From positions 34,616,795-34,680,794 of the forward strand of contig OY821740.1 of NCBI GenBank assembly GCA_963682055.1: DNA of 64,000 nt. Reading direction: 5' to 3'. The position numbers and the translations under genes are program-made. Below, one piece after another: positions 35,928 to 47,048 of this stretch. This DNA comes from Primula veris (Eukaryota > Streptophyta > Magnoliopsida > Ericales > Primulaceae). Under the pieces are notes generated by a model. It was given only the letters and a program-made list of their open reading frames with translations, was not told where the DNA came from and searched no databases. Position 1 is the first letter of the stretch, and each line of letters begins with the position of its first letter.

Positions 35928-37114
35928 GAACCCACTTAGAAGATTGATAAGTCCAATCAAACTTAATTTCTCATTTATATTATCGTATTGATCACACCAA
36001 AAACTTGTTATTTTCTTCCGCAGTTTTATTTATACTTTTACTTTGAGAATTTTTTAAAATCATTGTTTTCTTGAAATAAAAATAAAAATAGTGATAAAAC
36101 CTATTTTCGACCCTATATTATACTACAAGATTTGCCATTCATTAAGTTAGTTTAGCTTAACTCCCGTTTTTATAAATGTTTTCAGGTGTTTTGACTTGAA
36201 TTCAAGTTAGTCGGGACCAAATATATATAGCTCATACGATTTTGTATTTAGTTTTTAATAGAAATACATATTTTTTATTACGTATTTTATAATTATTTTA
36301 ATTAGTTTTTATTTAACACGTGTCGCCGTACGTGTTATTCAACCGTATAACACCCGCTCCTGTAATGTCTAGATATATGGCACACTGTATTGTTTTCTCT
36401 GACATATTTTTATCGAAACTGATATCCCGAACTCCAATGCAAACATTAGTGAAAACACCAACCCACCGATCTGCTCAAAGAAACCAAAAAAAGTAAAAAA
36501 TAAAAGATAGAATGAGACACAGAGTGTTCAATCACGATTGGAAAATAAAATTTTAGTATATTGATTAGTTCTATTAATTTTTTTAGTTATAGTTCTTACG
36601 ACAAATGGTTTGGGTGTGCTTTTTCAGTAATTAATTTTTAAAAGTTATATAATTTGGTAAATTTTCATAATTAGAAAGTTAATAATTTTACTATACATTG
36701 ACCTTGTTTGGAATTGAATGCTTAATTTTACATTTTACATATAAGTACCAAAATTGAAAATGTTGTTTGATTGACACCAAAAAAATATAATTATTTCTAT
36801 TTTCAAAACAGAAAAAAAGACTTAATTTTAATTAGACAATTTCTTCTTCTTTTTTCCCTAATAAGTATGCTTTTAAACAATATTACGTTACTTTACCAAC
36901 TACATTTCACCCCTCCCATTACACTTTTAAACTATTAGTAATTAACTTTTGACCTCTATTAAAATAGTATACTTACACTTATAAGTTAACAACTTACAAC
37001 CAAATAATCTCAATTATACAATGTCTTCACTACCCAAAATTTAACGAGTAACGATTTTGTTATGCGTTTTAACGGAGAACAATACAATTCAACGAATATA
37101 TTTACATGCAATGA

Positions 37115-37460
37115 CTAGGGTCGGACGAAAACCTGAAAAAACCGAACCGAAAAAGATCGAAACCGAAAAACCGAAATTTTTTCGGGTCGGTTTCGGTTTA
37201 CAATAAAACCGAACCGAAAAAAATCGAAAAACTGAAAAAAAAAAAAACCAAAAAAGGCCAAAAAAACCAAAAAATCGAAAATTAAACCAAAAATAACCGA
37301 AAAGACCAAAAAAATCCGAAGAAAAACCGAAAGACTGAAACCGGACCGAACTAAACCGGTTCGGTTGGGTTCAAAAAATAAAAAGTCCAAAGATCAAAAA
37401 ACCAAACCGAAAAATCTACTTAATTTCGGTTTCTATTTTACCAAAAAATGAATCGAATCG
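37115..37460. repeat. Degenerate (AACCGAAA)n simple-sequence block
   Basis: Irregular repeats of ACCGAA, CCGAAAA and CGGTTTCGG motifs, A-rich on the plus strand. The open frame on the minus strand (Phe-rich) is an artefact of the repeat. Confidence 0.8.
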
Positions 37461-37993
37461 GACCGAACTCGTCCGGACATTAGATTTTTGTAACATAAAT
37501 TAAAAATAGATTACGAAAATGGGAAAAACCAGATCCCATTGAATCTAAGGCATCTGGCGAGAAAAGAAAAGAAAAGAAAAGAAAAGAAAAAGAAAACCCT
37601 GGTTGTCCTGTCTCTCTCCACTAAGAAAAAACAATGGGGCTCTAAAAAAGTACCCATTTTTTCCCCATTACAGATCCTATCATAACCTTCTTTATCCCCC
37701 TATTCCCATTTTTATCTCCCTCTAAATTCCCCCATATCTCTTATCATATCTACTTTCCTGAATACTATGATTCATTTTAATTAATCAATTCATTATATCT
37801 CTTTGCTATTTTGCATACCTAATTTTTGTCATCCTTTTTTACCCCCCTCTTTTTTTTGGTACTTTTCTAGATTCTCCCTCTCTCTCTCTCTATATATATA
37901 TATATATTTATGTATTGAAATGGAATTGTATGTATGAATGGGATTTTCCCTTTTGGGTATGCCTAGGTTTTTAGGACTAATTAGGGTTTCTTG

Positions 37994-38305
37994 CTAATCG
38001 GTCCGATTAATTGGTTGGGTAATTAATCGGGTTCTTCAAAAGATTGAATTTTTCAATTGTTTTATGCAAGTTTCTATGTGTTGGAGAGATTTTGCCATCT
38101 GGGTATTTCTCCATTTCTAGAATAATGGGTCTGTTTGGCTAATTGGTCCGATTAGTAGGTTGGGTTGTTCAAAAGATTGAATCTTTCAATAGTTTTGTGC
38201 AAGATTTTATGCGTTAAAGAGGTTTTGCTTTCTGGGCATTTCTCCATTTCTAGAATAATGGGTCTGTTTGGCTAATTGGTGTGATCAATAAGTTGGGTTG
38301 CTCAA
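37994..38305 (+). repeat. Tandem duplication in the PP2A B' leader/promoter
   Basis: Unit A (37994-38138) and unit B (38139-38271) are direct copies, followed by a partial third copy (38272 to about 38305). Shared blocks include ATTTCTCCATTTCTAGAATA, ATGGGTCTGTTTGGCTAAT and TTCAAAAGATTGAAT. The duplication lies within 160-470 bp upstream of the start codon, so it probably belongs to the 5' UTR. Confidence 0.9.
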
Positions 38306-38458
38306 AGATCGTTCATTGAGAATAACGATCTTTTATCTTCTCAATGCACATTATTGTTGAGTTCAACCATCGAATTTAGGTTTTTTATGAGGTAGATTTG
38401 TCCACATGCATTGGATTGAATTGTGATAATTTTGGGAGTTTGTTCAATTTGTGTCGAA

Positions 38459-41184
38459 ATGTGGAAACAGTTTTTGAGTAGACTCCCCCGTCATAAATCC
38501 TCCAAATCCGAGTCTAGAGATTCGTCTAAAGTTCCGTCTGGGTCCACGCGTACTTCGTCGAACCAAGCTGGTGTTAACGGAGCTGATACTGTAGAACATC
38601 GTAGTAATAACACGAATCCAAATGTAGCTACTAGTCGTTCTAATTCAGGAAAAAGATCGGCGGTGTTCCCATCTAGTGTTGTGGCAGGGTTTGAGGCGGT
38701 AGTACCTTTCAAAGATGTGCCGAGCACGGAAAAATTGAACCTTTTTATATGCAAGTTGAGTCTTTGTAGTGTTGTTTTTGATTTCACCGACCCAAGTAAG
38801 AATTTAGAAGAAAAGGATCTTAAACGAGCGACTTTGATAGAACTTGTTGACTTTGTTGGTTCTGGTCCACCCAAATTTTCCGAACCCGCGATATTTACAA
38901 TGTGTAAAATGTGTTCTAACAATCTGTTTAGGGATTTCCCACCTAATAATAGATCTAAATCGGGAGGCGGTGAAAACGATGATGATGAACCGATATTTGA
39001 TCCTTCTTGGTCGCATTTGCAGATTGTGTATGATTTGTTGCTTAAGTTTGTTACTTCCCCTTCATTAGAAGCAAAGATAGCGAAAAAGTACGTTGATCAT
39101 TCGTTCATATTGAAGCTGCTCGAGCTGTTCGATTCTGAGGATCCCAGAGAGAGAGACTGCCTTAAAACTATTGTTCATCGGACATACGGAAAGTTTATGG
39201 TTCATAGGCCTTTTCTTCGAAAGTGCATTAGCAACATCTTTTATCGTTTTGCTTTCGAAAACGAGAAACATAACGGAATCGCCGAGTTGTTGGAGATTTT
39301 CGGGAGTGTAGTAAGTGGTTTTGCGGTTCCTTTGAAGGAAGAGCATAAGATTTTCCTATGCAGGGCTTTGATACCTTTACATAAGTCGAAGTCTCTGGGG
39401 GTTTATTTTCAACAGTTGTCGTATTGTGTTATGCAATTTATAGAAAAAGAGCCTAAATTGGCTAGCATTGTGATAAGAGGATTGTTGAAATATTGGCCAG
39501 TAACAAATTGTCAAAAGGAGGTTATGTTTATTAGCGAGATAGAAGAGATTTTGGAAGGAATTAGTATGGGAGAATTTCAAAAGATTATGGTTCCGCTGTT
39601 CTGGCGAATTGGGTGTTGTATCAATAGTTCCCACTTTCAGGTACTTTCGGTTTATTTACATTATATCTGCAATTCCTTTCTTTTTTTGGGTATTCGTAGA
39701 TCTCTTTGTAGGAGCCATTTTTTTTGTTTTCTTACACATTGATACTTGTGTGTGAATTAACGCAAGTCGGTTGTATGATTATTCTGGCATATATGCACTT
39801 TTGATCGTTAATTCCTTTTTGTTTTCAGAGATGACATTTATTGTTTGTAGGTTGTTACTCAGTGGGAAATTCTTTGTGGATGCTTATGTATTTCAATTTT
39901 GAAATGTTTTTCCTTATTAGTGATTGTCCTAGTAAGTATTTGTATTACAAATTTACTATAATACATTTATATCAATTTGGGCTAATCCTTGCAGTTCCAG
40001 TGTACCCTAATGCTAAACTGAATATTAGCTGTGTGAAAATTATTGTCTTTCTCTTCCAAGTTCATCGACTTTTTGCTTCAAATGTTTGAGTCCCATACAA
40101 CATTATACAAGTACAAATGTACAGTCGTTCTTAGTTTTTTACTTTTTGGGATTTCTCGTCTATAAGCTTAGTGTATGATAACTTTTGTTTTCCTTTTGGC
40201 ATCATGTTTTGTATGGGTTCTCTCGATTGAAAATACGTTCCTAATCCTAAGTTCACGACATTACATAGTGCAACTGGCATTCCTTATTTTAAAAAAATAT
40301 GTTTTGTATCGGAGGCTGTTTCTTTATACATGCCTTTGAATCTGTGCCATATTTCCTAATGAGCTTATATTTCTAGGGCTTTTGGTGCTTTCTTTATGTG
40401 TTTTGTATGCAGCTTAGGTTTTTCATTTTAATGTAACCGTAATTCCTTAAAATTTCTTTGGAGATGGTTTATATGTTTCATCGCGCTTGTCAAATTTGGA
40501 TATCTAATTTCTGATGTTGCTCTACATCCCTCAAAAGTCCAACAGGTTTTATGACCACTTCTCTTTGTCCTGGTGTTTTTGTAATTTCAAATCCAGAAAC
40601 AATCTCATGTGACGAAGCTTGCTACTTGTGAATGAAAATGTCAATTTTTTTTTTGTTAATATAAAGATTCCTATGAATTTGAATTGGAGCCTTGTGTACA
40701 TGCAATAATCAAATTCAAAGTTGTCTTGGACTCCATGCTGTACTAATTAAACGACACACTATTATTTTCGGTCCCCAATTTTTGTCTTCGCCTGTTTGTA
40801 ATTAAACAAATTCATGTTTGACCATTGTAGGTGGCTGAGAGGGCACTTTTCTTGTGGAATAACGACCAAATCATGAACCTCATTGCGCCCAACCGTCATG
40901 TCATTATACCAATCATATTTCCAGCACTTGAGAGGAACACCCACAGTCACTGGAACCAGTCAGTCCTCAATCTAACACTTAATGTCACCAAAATGCTCAA
41001 TGAAATGGATGATGAGTTGTTTTCCACTTGTCGCGACCAAGATAAAGAGGAACAAGCTAAAACAGTCGTCAATAATGAGAAGCGAAGAGAGGCATGGTTA
41101 AAACTAGAGAGTTTAGCTAGTCTCCAACCTGTGGGAGGTAACACTGCTGTTTTGGTCTCCCCTTTAGCCTTATCTACGTGCTAA
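38459..41184 (+). CDS. PP2A B' (B56/PR61) regulatory subunit, two exons, complete
   Basis: Exons 38459-39640 and 40831-41184 (TAA 41182-41184) join in phase 0 across a 1,190-bp GT-AG intron and encode 511 residues. The chosen start, [20 protein letters not shown], matches the usual B' N-terminus (M-[WI]-K-Q-...-LP-K/R); an in-frame ATG at 38423 would add 12 residues and is less likely. A Ser/Asn-rich variable N-terminus is followed by the conserved HEAT-like B56 core: [92 protein letters not shown]-like and SYCVMQF segments, LLKYWPVTN, and in exon 2 [14 protein letters not shown] and [15 protein letters not shown]. From the family it selects substrates and location for the PP2A core enzyme. 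The C-terminus ends in a short divergent tail. The paralogue (eta, theta or gamma type) was not assigned. Confidence 0.95.
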
Positions 41185-41972
41185 CGCGGTTATGATGCTA
41201 CAGAGCCAGACTTCTTAGTAGACCCATACCGAGATGGTTTTAGGTGAGAGCTCCTGGCACCACGTATGTTTCAGTGGTCCCCAACCTAACTGAATATGCG
41301 GTGCCAGTAGATGCCACTTAAGCTCATCTGGGTATGGATTTGGCTCCGTTGCTATGACTCCAGACTCATAACCAGATTCATATCCTGATGGACTTAGGTG
41401 GCAGCTCATGCTAGTCGCATATTTTTCAGTGGCAGGAGATGCCAGATAAGGTCGTTTGGTGTGACCCTGGGAATGAATCTGGTTTTGTGGCATTACTCTA
41501 ATCTATGCTTGGTCAGGTCCTCTGCTGGTTCTACTTTGTAACTGTATTTTTCTTTTTGATGGTGGGTGGGAAATGGAAAAATGTATGGATAGGTGTAGAT
41601 TTTCCTGGAGAAGCGTTGTGCCCTTTTTGGCGATCAATGATGGTCCATGTAACAATCTTTGTTGTAATTTAACTCTGGTTCTTATGTTGGTTATAATCAA
41701 GAGAGTTCTTATATTCCTGAATAAGATTCATAGGAGACGCCCGTTATATATATATATATATGATAGTGCTATTACTATATGTCTGCATCTTTACTTCCTA
41801 GCTTGTACAATTTGTATGTAAAAACATGTGTTTTGTTGTGTGATTATCCAGCTAGAACTTTGGATTTTGAAGCAAAAAATGCAGTTGCTTATAAGTTGTA
41901 TAAGTTTCCCAGCCAAATGCATGCAATTTAAATGGGAAAAATAATTAAGTTGAGTTTGATATTTGTAACCAG

Positions 41973-42058
41973 GCAAGCCTCCCAGACTGCCTCGAGTAGC
42001 TGAGCGTTATGATTTGAGTGGCTTAAATCGGTACCATAATGGGACTCTTGAGTTGTAG
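41973..42058 (+). CDS. Possible alternative 3' exon of the PP2A B' gene
   Basis: A donor inside exon 2 (GTGGGAG|GTAACA, break after 41137) and an acceptor TTTGTAACCAG before 41973 would remove 835 bp and keep the reading frame. The joined frame then continues for 28 codons to TAG at 42056-42058. The new tail would be basic and Pro-rich at its start (KPPRLPRVAERYDLSG). This is based only on splice consensus and an open frame, so it may be chance. It would replace the last 15 residues of the main form. Confidence 0.3.
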
Positions 42059-42618
42059 CATTTCGGTGCTGTGTCAGTTCAGGCTAAACCTCTCTCGATT
42101 GACTGTGAATATGAATCCGATATACTGAAATAAAAAAAAAAACATTTAAGAGAGAAAATATAAATTAACCAAAAGAAAATGCTCTTGCCATCTGGTAATC
42201 TACACACAAAAAAACTTCACTTTTACAATATATGGAATATTTTGGATGTCAAAGTCATCATCTTAATTTAGTTGTTTTATATTTTATTTTGAAATATTAA
42301 TGCATGGAGTAGTTAGTACTTGATACGCATAAAATTTTGGTTAAGATTTATTTATGGGTGGATGCAACCCTAGTCTATCTATAAGGTTGTAGATATTTAC
42401 GTTTATTTGCCATTTTTTTTCTTCCGAATAAGACTATTGGCTATATCAGTTCATTAAAGAAAAGAGTTAAAGCACCGCTTATATAGAAGGGGGAAAAAAC
42501 AGATGAACCACAAAACCAGTGAGTGTTAGTTTCATGCATACGTATAGTAGTAGTACTATCCTATTTTTCTTCTTCTCATTCATGTGTGTCCAGATTGATT
42601 GTGGTTTTCCTTTGACAA
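42059..42618. other. Intergenic stretch between the PP2A gene and the viral insertion
   Basis: AT-rich DNA with the probable 3' end of the PP2A transcript to the left. No gene or repeat family was recognised. Confidence 0.4.
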
Positions 42619-42836
42619 CAGATTTTCTTATTTAATTTTTATATTTTAGATTTTAAAAATATGTGAGTTTTTGGTAAGTGAAATTATTCAGCATTTAAAA
42701 ATATGATTTTTAGGCTGAAAAATCTAAATTTAAAATATAGTTTTTCAGTGGAATTTTAAAACAGATTTTTAAAATATGATTTTGAAAAAAAAATATGTTA
42801 CCAAACGTAGCATGTGTTTCGATGAAAATGAGCTAG
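42619..42836. repeat. Left copy of 218-bp direct repeat flanking the viral fragment
   Basis: Identical base for base, by eye, to 46831-47048 (CAGATTTTCTTATTT to ATGAAAATGAGCTAG). The left flank (TTTGACAA) and the right flank of the other copy (TGGTTCAC) are presumed host DNA, so the repeat reads as a duplicated target site. Confidence 0.93.
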
Positions 42837-44593
42837 CTGATGGGTCTCGTATGAAGATTCATTATAAACTTTCTAATGCTTATATTTGCAATTCTGGCAT
42901 CTGCTTCCAAACAACTTTTGTTATGTTTAAAGGCCTTACCCAACAGATCATTTTGGGTACTCCATTCTTGAATTTAATTGAACCTTTTATGGTTACTTCA
43001 AAAGGTATTATGTTCGAAACAAATGGTCAAAATATTACTTTTGATTTTATTTCCAAACCGCAAATGAGAGAAATTGATATGATCAAAGAAACTTTAATTT
43101 TTAAAGAAAATCAAATCAATTTTTTAAGCAAAGATTTAAACTTTATGAATATTTCTAAACAACTTATTTCGCAAAAAGATAAAATTAGTTTTCTTACTAA
43201 TTTGATAAAAAAAGAAATTTGTAGTGATATGCCCACTGTTTTTTGGGATAGGAAAAAACATATTGTTACTCTTTCCTATGTGTACGATTTTAAAGATACT
43301 GATATTACAACTATGGCTCGGCCTGCCCAAATGGGTCCCGACCTTATTGATTATTGTAAGGAAGAAATAAATTCTCTCTTAAATAAAAAACTTATTCGCA
43401 AATCTTATTCCCCTTGGAGTTGTACTGCTTTTTATGTTTATAAAAATGCTGAAATAGAACGCGGTGCTCCGAGACTTGTTATTAATTATAAACCTTTCAA
43501 TAAGGTTTTAAAATGGATTAGTTATCCTATTCCCAATAAAAAGTATCTATTAACTCGAATCCAGTCTGCTAATATATTTTCCAAATTTGATTTAAAATCA
43601 GGTTATTGGCAAATCCAAATTGATGAAAAAGACAGATATAAAACTGATTTTGTTGTTCTATGGGACATTATGAATGGAATGTTATGCCATTTGGTTTGAA
43701 AAATGCTCCCTCTGAATTCCAGAATATTATGAATGATATTTTTTATCCTTATTCTTCATTTAGTATAGTTTACATTGATGATATCCTCATCTTTTCTGAT
43801 AATCTCGACCAACATTTCAAACATATTCATATTTTTATAAAATTGATAAAAAATGCTGGCCTAGTAGTTTCTGCTAGTAAAATGTCTTTATTCCAGACGC
43901 ATATTCGCTTTTTAGGTCAAGAAATAGATCAGGGAAAAATTATTCCTATTGATAGGGCCATTCAATTTGCAAACAAATTTTCTGATATTTTACAGGAAAA
44001 AACCCAATTACAACGCTTTTTGGGAAGTTTCAATTATATTGCTGACTATTATAAAAATGTTGCTATTGATAGTTCTCCCTTATATGATAGGTTAAAAAAG
44101 AATCATAGGTGATATTCACACCAATGCAGTAAGACTAATTAAGTCTAAAGTCAAAAGGCTACCTTGTTTGGCTCTTATTTCCCCCACTAGTTTTAAAATT
44201 GTTGAAACGGATGCATCCGAGATCGGATATGGTGGTATTTTAAAACAAAAATTTCTTTCAAAAAACAAAGAGATATTGTCTCGGTATACTTCTGGTAAAT
44301 GGAATAGTGCACAACAGAACTATTCAACTATTAAGAAAGAAATTCTTTCAGTTGTAAATTGCATTTCCAAATTTCAAGATGATTTATTAAATCAAAAATT
44401 TCTTCTAAGAATTGATTGCAAAGCTGCGAAAGATGTCTTAGAAAATGATGTCAAAAATTTAGCATCCAAACAAATTTTTGCACGATGGCAATCTATTTTG
44501 TCTATTTTCGATTTCGATATCGAATATATTAAAGGTGAAAATAACTCTCTTCCTGATTTCTTAACCAGGGAATTTATTCTTGGACCCACATGA
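42837..44593 (+). pseudogene. Viral protease(end)-reverse transcriptase-RNase H region, frameshifted
   Basis: Three successive open stretches in two frames cover the region. The first runs to 43699 and has the protease-end motif QQIILGTPFLNL and the RT start (APRLVINYKPFNKVL, FSKFDLKSGYWQIQ). The second is 43660-44112, with MPFGLKNAPSEFQNI and the catalytic YIDD box (IVYIDDILIFS). The third runs to 44593, with RNase H motifs (VETDASEIGYGGIL, LLRIDCKAAK, LPDFLTREF). Frame breaks lie near 43650-43665 and 44100-44115. The protease active-site triad is missing because the fragment starts downstream of it. These features match Caulimoviridae polymerases rather than Ty3/gypsy elements: there is no integrase and no LTR. 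Confidence 0.92.
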
Positions 44594-45883
44594 GTCAGTC
44601 CAGTCGTGGACGACGAGGATATTCCTCACAGGAGAAACATGAATATGATAAACAGAGATATTCCTCTTCTCCATCTATTGCTGGCTCTAGTTCATCCAAG
44701 AGCTCTGCTGCTCGCTCCAAACGTGAGCCTGCTGATTATGAGGATTATTTATCCTCTGGAAAAACCCAAGAGAGCTTCTTATAAGCCCTCAAAGAGCCAG
44801 TCCTTCCTGGCATAAAAAAGGACGAAGATGAACTAATTATTCTTCTCCATAAAGGAGATGAGAGGTTATTTACCTCCCCCAATAATTGGCCAAAAGATAT
44901 TTTGATTCTGAGGTTCATTTTCCTCTTATTGACAATAAAGACTTGAAATATTTTCAGTCCATTCTAATTGAAACCGGTTCCGTGGTCTTTAACCACATGA
45001 ATCAGAATAAACATACTGGGGATATTTCTTTTAGCAAAGCTTTTATTAAAAAGATCATTCCTATTACCGAATGGGGTTTAAACCCGAATAAGCCTATGCA
45101 GCTAAAATTTACTCACCAACATTTTAATTATTGGGATTATATGTCTGCCTGGCGATATGCCTTTTATTACCAAAATCGGGCAGAAAAGCATACTTGGTTC
45201 ATACGATTAGAACCATCTTTATTAACACAAGAAATACCATATTGGTTTTATAATTGGTTTTCTTTTATCGGACCCAATGAGGATATTCTCCCTCCGGATA
45301 TTTTTCTGAAGTATGAAGCCTATCTGTTAAATAACCCCAAATTACGGGGGTTAAAGTTATTAAAGGAAGTAATTTATTTAGTTTTCTTACTCTATTTGGT
45401 CTGCCTTGGATCTGGCAATGGTCTTATGCGGTCAAACCAACTACGATTGGTATTATGGCTTTAGTCCGACAATCGTATTATAAATGGTGGACAAAGTTTG
45501 ATTACAAACTAATCCTCATTAAAATTCAAGAGGCTATTGAGTCCTTTAAAAAAATGGAACGGGAATATGCACCCGAACAAAAAACTCAATTAGATTTGGC
45601 TTCTTTGACAGATCTTAAAAAGCAGTTTCCTTCTGCTTCTTCTATTGAATTAAAAGCAAAATTATTTGCTCTCGTCCAAAGTCAATTGGATATTGATTTC
45701 ACTGATTGTCTTACCACTAACTCTTCATCTAATTCCTTAATGGAAGAAGACTCTGGTGCAGAAGAGGAAGATTTTGCACAAGACAACGAAGATATGAAAG
45801 ACTATTTGGATCATCCTATAGATGAACGCGTGGCCAAAACTACCACGACAAAAACAAAGGATAAAGGCAAAGCAAAAGCTTAA
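44590..45883 (+). pseudogene. Viral ORF downstream of RNase H (function unknown), frameshifted
   Basis: Its ATG (44590) overlaps the RNase H stop as ATGA. The N-terminal part is Ser/Arg-rich (open to about 44784). The middle part (about 44886-45464) has an aromatic-rich segment (KHTWFIRLEPSLL, PYWFYNWFSF). The C-terminal part (about 45455-45883) ends in an acidic then Lys-rich tail. These lie in three different frames, so the ORF is broken at two or more places. By position it corresponds to the second ORF or transactivator position of related viruses; no function can be given. Confidence 0.65.
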
Positions 45884-46460
45884 TGTCCCATTTGTAATTT
45901 TTAAGTGTATTTTTCTTTTGTATTCAATAAAGGTAGATTCCTTCACTTACTACCTTGACTTCACGTGTCGATGGGGCCCAATGAGCACCCGACGTGATTC
46001 ACGGAAAAGCTGTGAATTTATTCTTTAAGTGGGCCAGTATGTTGGCCATTAGAGCCGCCCATGTTTGGCGTATGCTTAGCCGCCTATGTTTTGGCATTTT
46101 CTACTTTTATGTAGTGCGCGTTTGTGCGCTTTTCAGTGCGTTTAATGCGTTTTCTTTTTCCTAGTGCTTAGCCTATATAAGAGACCCTAAGTCTTTGTGA
46201 AAGACAAGCAATTAAGTGTGTACTCTCTCTCTCTCTCTTGTAATAGAATTGCTCAATAAATATAATAATTTTTTAATAATATAAGAATCTTGTTTTGGTA
46301 TCAGAGCCAAGCCTTTAATTCAACTCGTCGCGTTTGTGAGCTCACCTACTTAGCCCAAAAGAGGCATCTAAGGTATAACACTCTTTTTTGTTCGTTGACT
46401 GTTGATTTAAATCCTTACGCCTTTTATTCCGCATAATTCTTATATTAATGATAATTTATT
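45884..46460 (+). promoter_or_regulatory. Viral intergenic region: promoter, poly(A) signal and primer site
   Basis: A TATA box TATATAA is at 46174-46180. A CT-rich leader start (about 46222-46239) and AATAAA (46255-46260) follow, then TGGTATCAGAGCC at 46296-46308, complementary to initiator tRNA-Met, which primes minus-strand synthesis in Caulimoviridae. The order promoter, poly(A) signal, primer site is that of a pararetroviral terminally redundant RNA. Confidence 0.8.
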
Positions 46461-46830
46461 ATGTTCTCCAAATTGAATAGATCTAATTCTTCTAGTAAGT
46501 ATTCTAGAGGAAGCTATGCTTCCACTTCTAAAAATTCTATGAATATGCGACAAGAAGAATGTCAATATAATGATATTCCCGAAATGATTAATTTTGAAGA
46601 ACAATTAGCAAATTGGCACCTTCCTAAGGTTAAGCCCTCTGAAATATATTCTATTGCTATGTTTGATCTTCGAATGGCTATGACCATTAAAATAATAGAA
46701 CAAACTATCCCTGTCGAACGGGATATGGAAACTATTCAATTACTTCATAAAGAAGAATTACGTAGGTATTTTGATAAATACAAATATGTCCATCTTGGCA
46801 TGGTACAAGTAGCTGTGAAACTTCTTACAG
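46461..46830 (+). pseudogene. 5' end of viral movement-protein ORF, cut at the integration junction
   Basis: The frame opens with an ATG 152 bp after the primer site and stays open for about 123 codons. It includes EELRRYFDKYKYVHLGMVQV, which resembles the start of the caulimovirid movement-protein domain. At 46831 viral sequence stops and the 218-bp flank begins, so most of the domain is missing. Confidence 0.65.
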
Positions 46831-47048
46831 CAGATTTTCTTATTTAATTTTTATATTTTAGATTTTAAAAATATGTGAGTTTTTGGTAAGTGAAATTATT
46901 CAGCATTTAAAAATATGATTTTTAGGCTGAAAAATCTAAATTTAAAATATAGTTTTTCAGTGGAATTTTAAAACAGATTTTTAAAATATGATTTTGAAAA
47001 AAAAATATGTTACCAAACGTAGCATGTGTTTCGATGAAAATGAGCTAG
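46831..47048. repeat. Right copy of 218-bp direct repeat flanking the viral fragment
   Basis: Identical to 42619-42836. It is followed by unrelated host DNA (TGGTTCACTAAC). Confidence 0.93.

Larger units (their letters stand above)
34291..38458. other. Gene-free region leading to the PP2A gene promoter
   Basis: Mostly AT-rich intergenic DNA. It includes a 33-bp minisatellite (35830-35927), an AACCGAAA-type simple-sequence block (37115-37460), GAAAA repeats (37561-37590), and the promoter and leader of the PP2A B' gene from about 37.6 kb. CT/TA runs at 37874-37910 look like a plant Y-patch and TATA area. No other gene was recognised. Confidence 0.5.
42837..46830 (+). mobile_element. Endogenous pararetrovirus (Caulimoviridae) fragment, 3,994 bp, broken
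   Basis: In plus orientation the fragment contains the end of an aspartic-protease region, reverse transcriptase, RNase H, a downstream viral ORF, an intergenic region with TATA box, poly(A) signal and tRNA-Met primer site, and the start of the movement-protein ORF. This order crosses the origin of the circular genome. The rest of the movement protein, the coat protein and most of the protease are absent. Several frameshifts break the coding parts. The ORF order (movement protein first, RT-RNase H, then a second ORF overlapping it by ATGA) recalls florendovirus-type genomes, but the genus was not settled. It is an old integrated copy, described as found. Confidence 0.9.

Noticed and set aside
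35628..35960. 110-residue minus-strand open frame
   Set aside because: It is the translation of the 33-bp minisatellite at 35830-35927 plus AT-rich DNA; no family feature.
37115..37390. 91-residue Phe-rich minus-strand open frame
   Set aside because: It arises from the AACCGAAA simple-sequence block.
38491..39634. Minus-strand open frames over the PP2A gene
   Set aside because: They are antisense shadows of the conserved B56 coding exon.
42619..47048. LTR retrotransposon with 218-bp LTRs
   Set aside because: The repeats lack TG...CA ends and a primer site next to the left copy, the primer site lies in the viral intergenic region, there is no integrase, and the viral frames break at the repeat edges.
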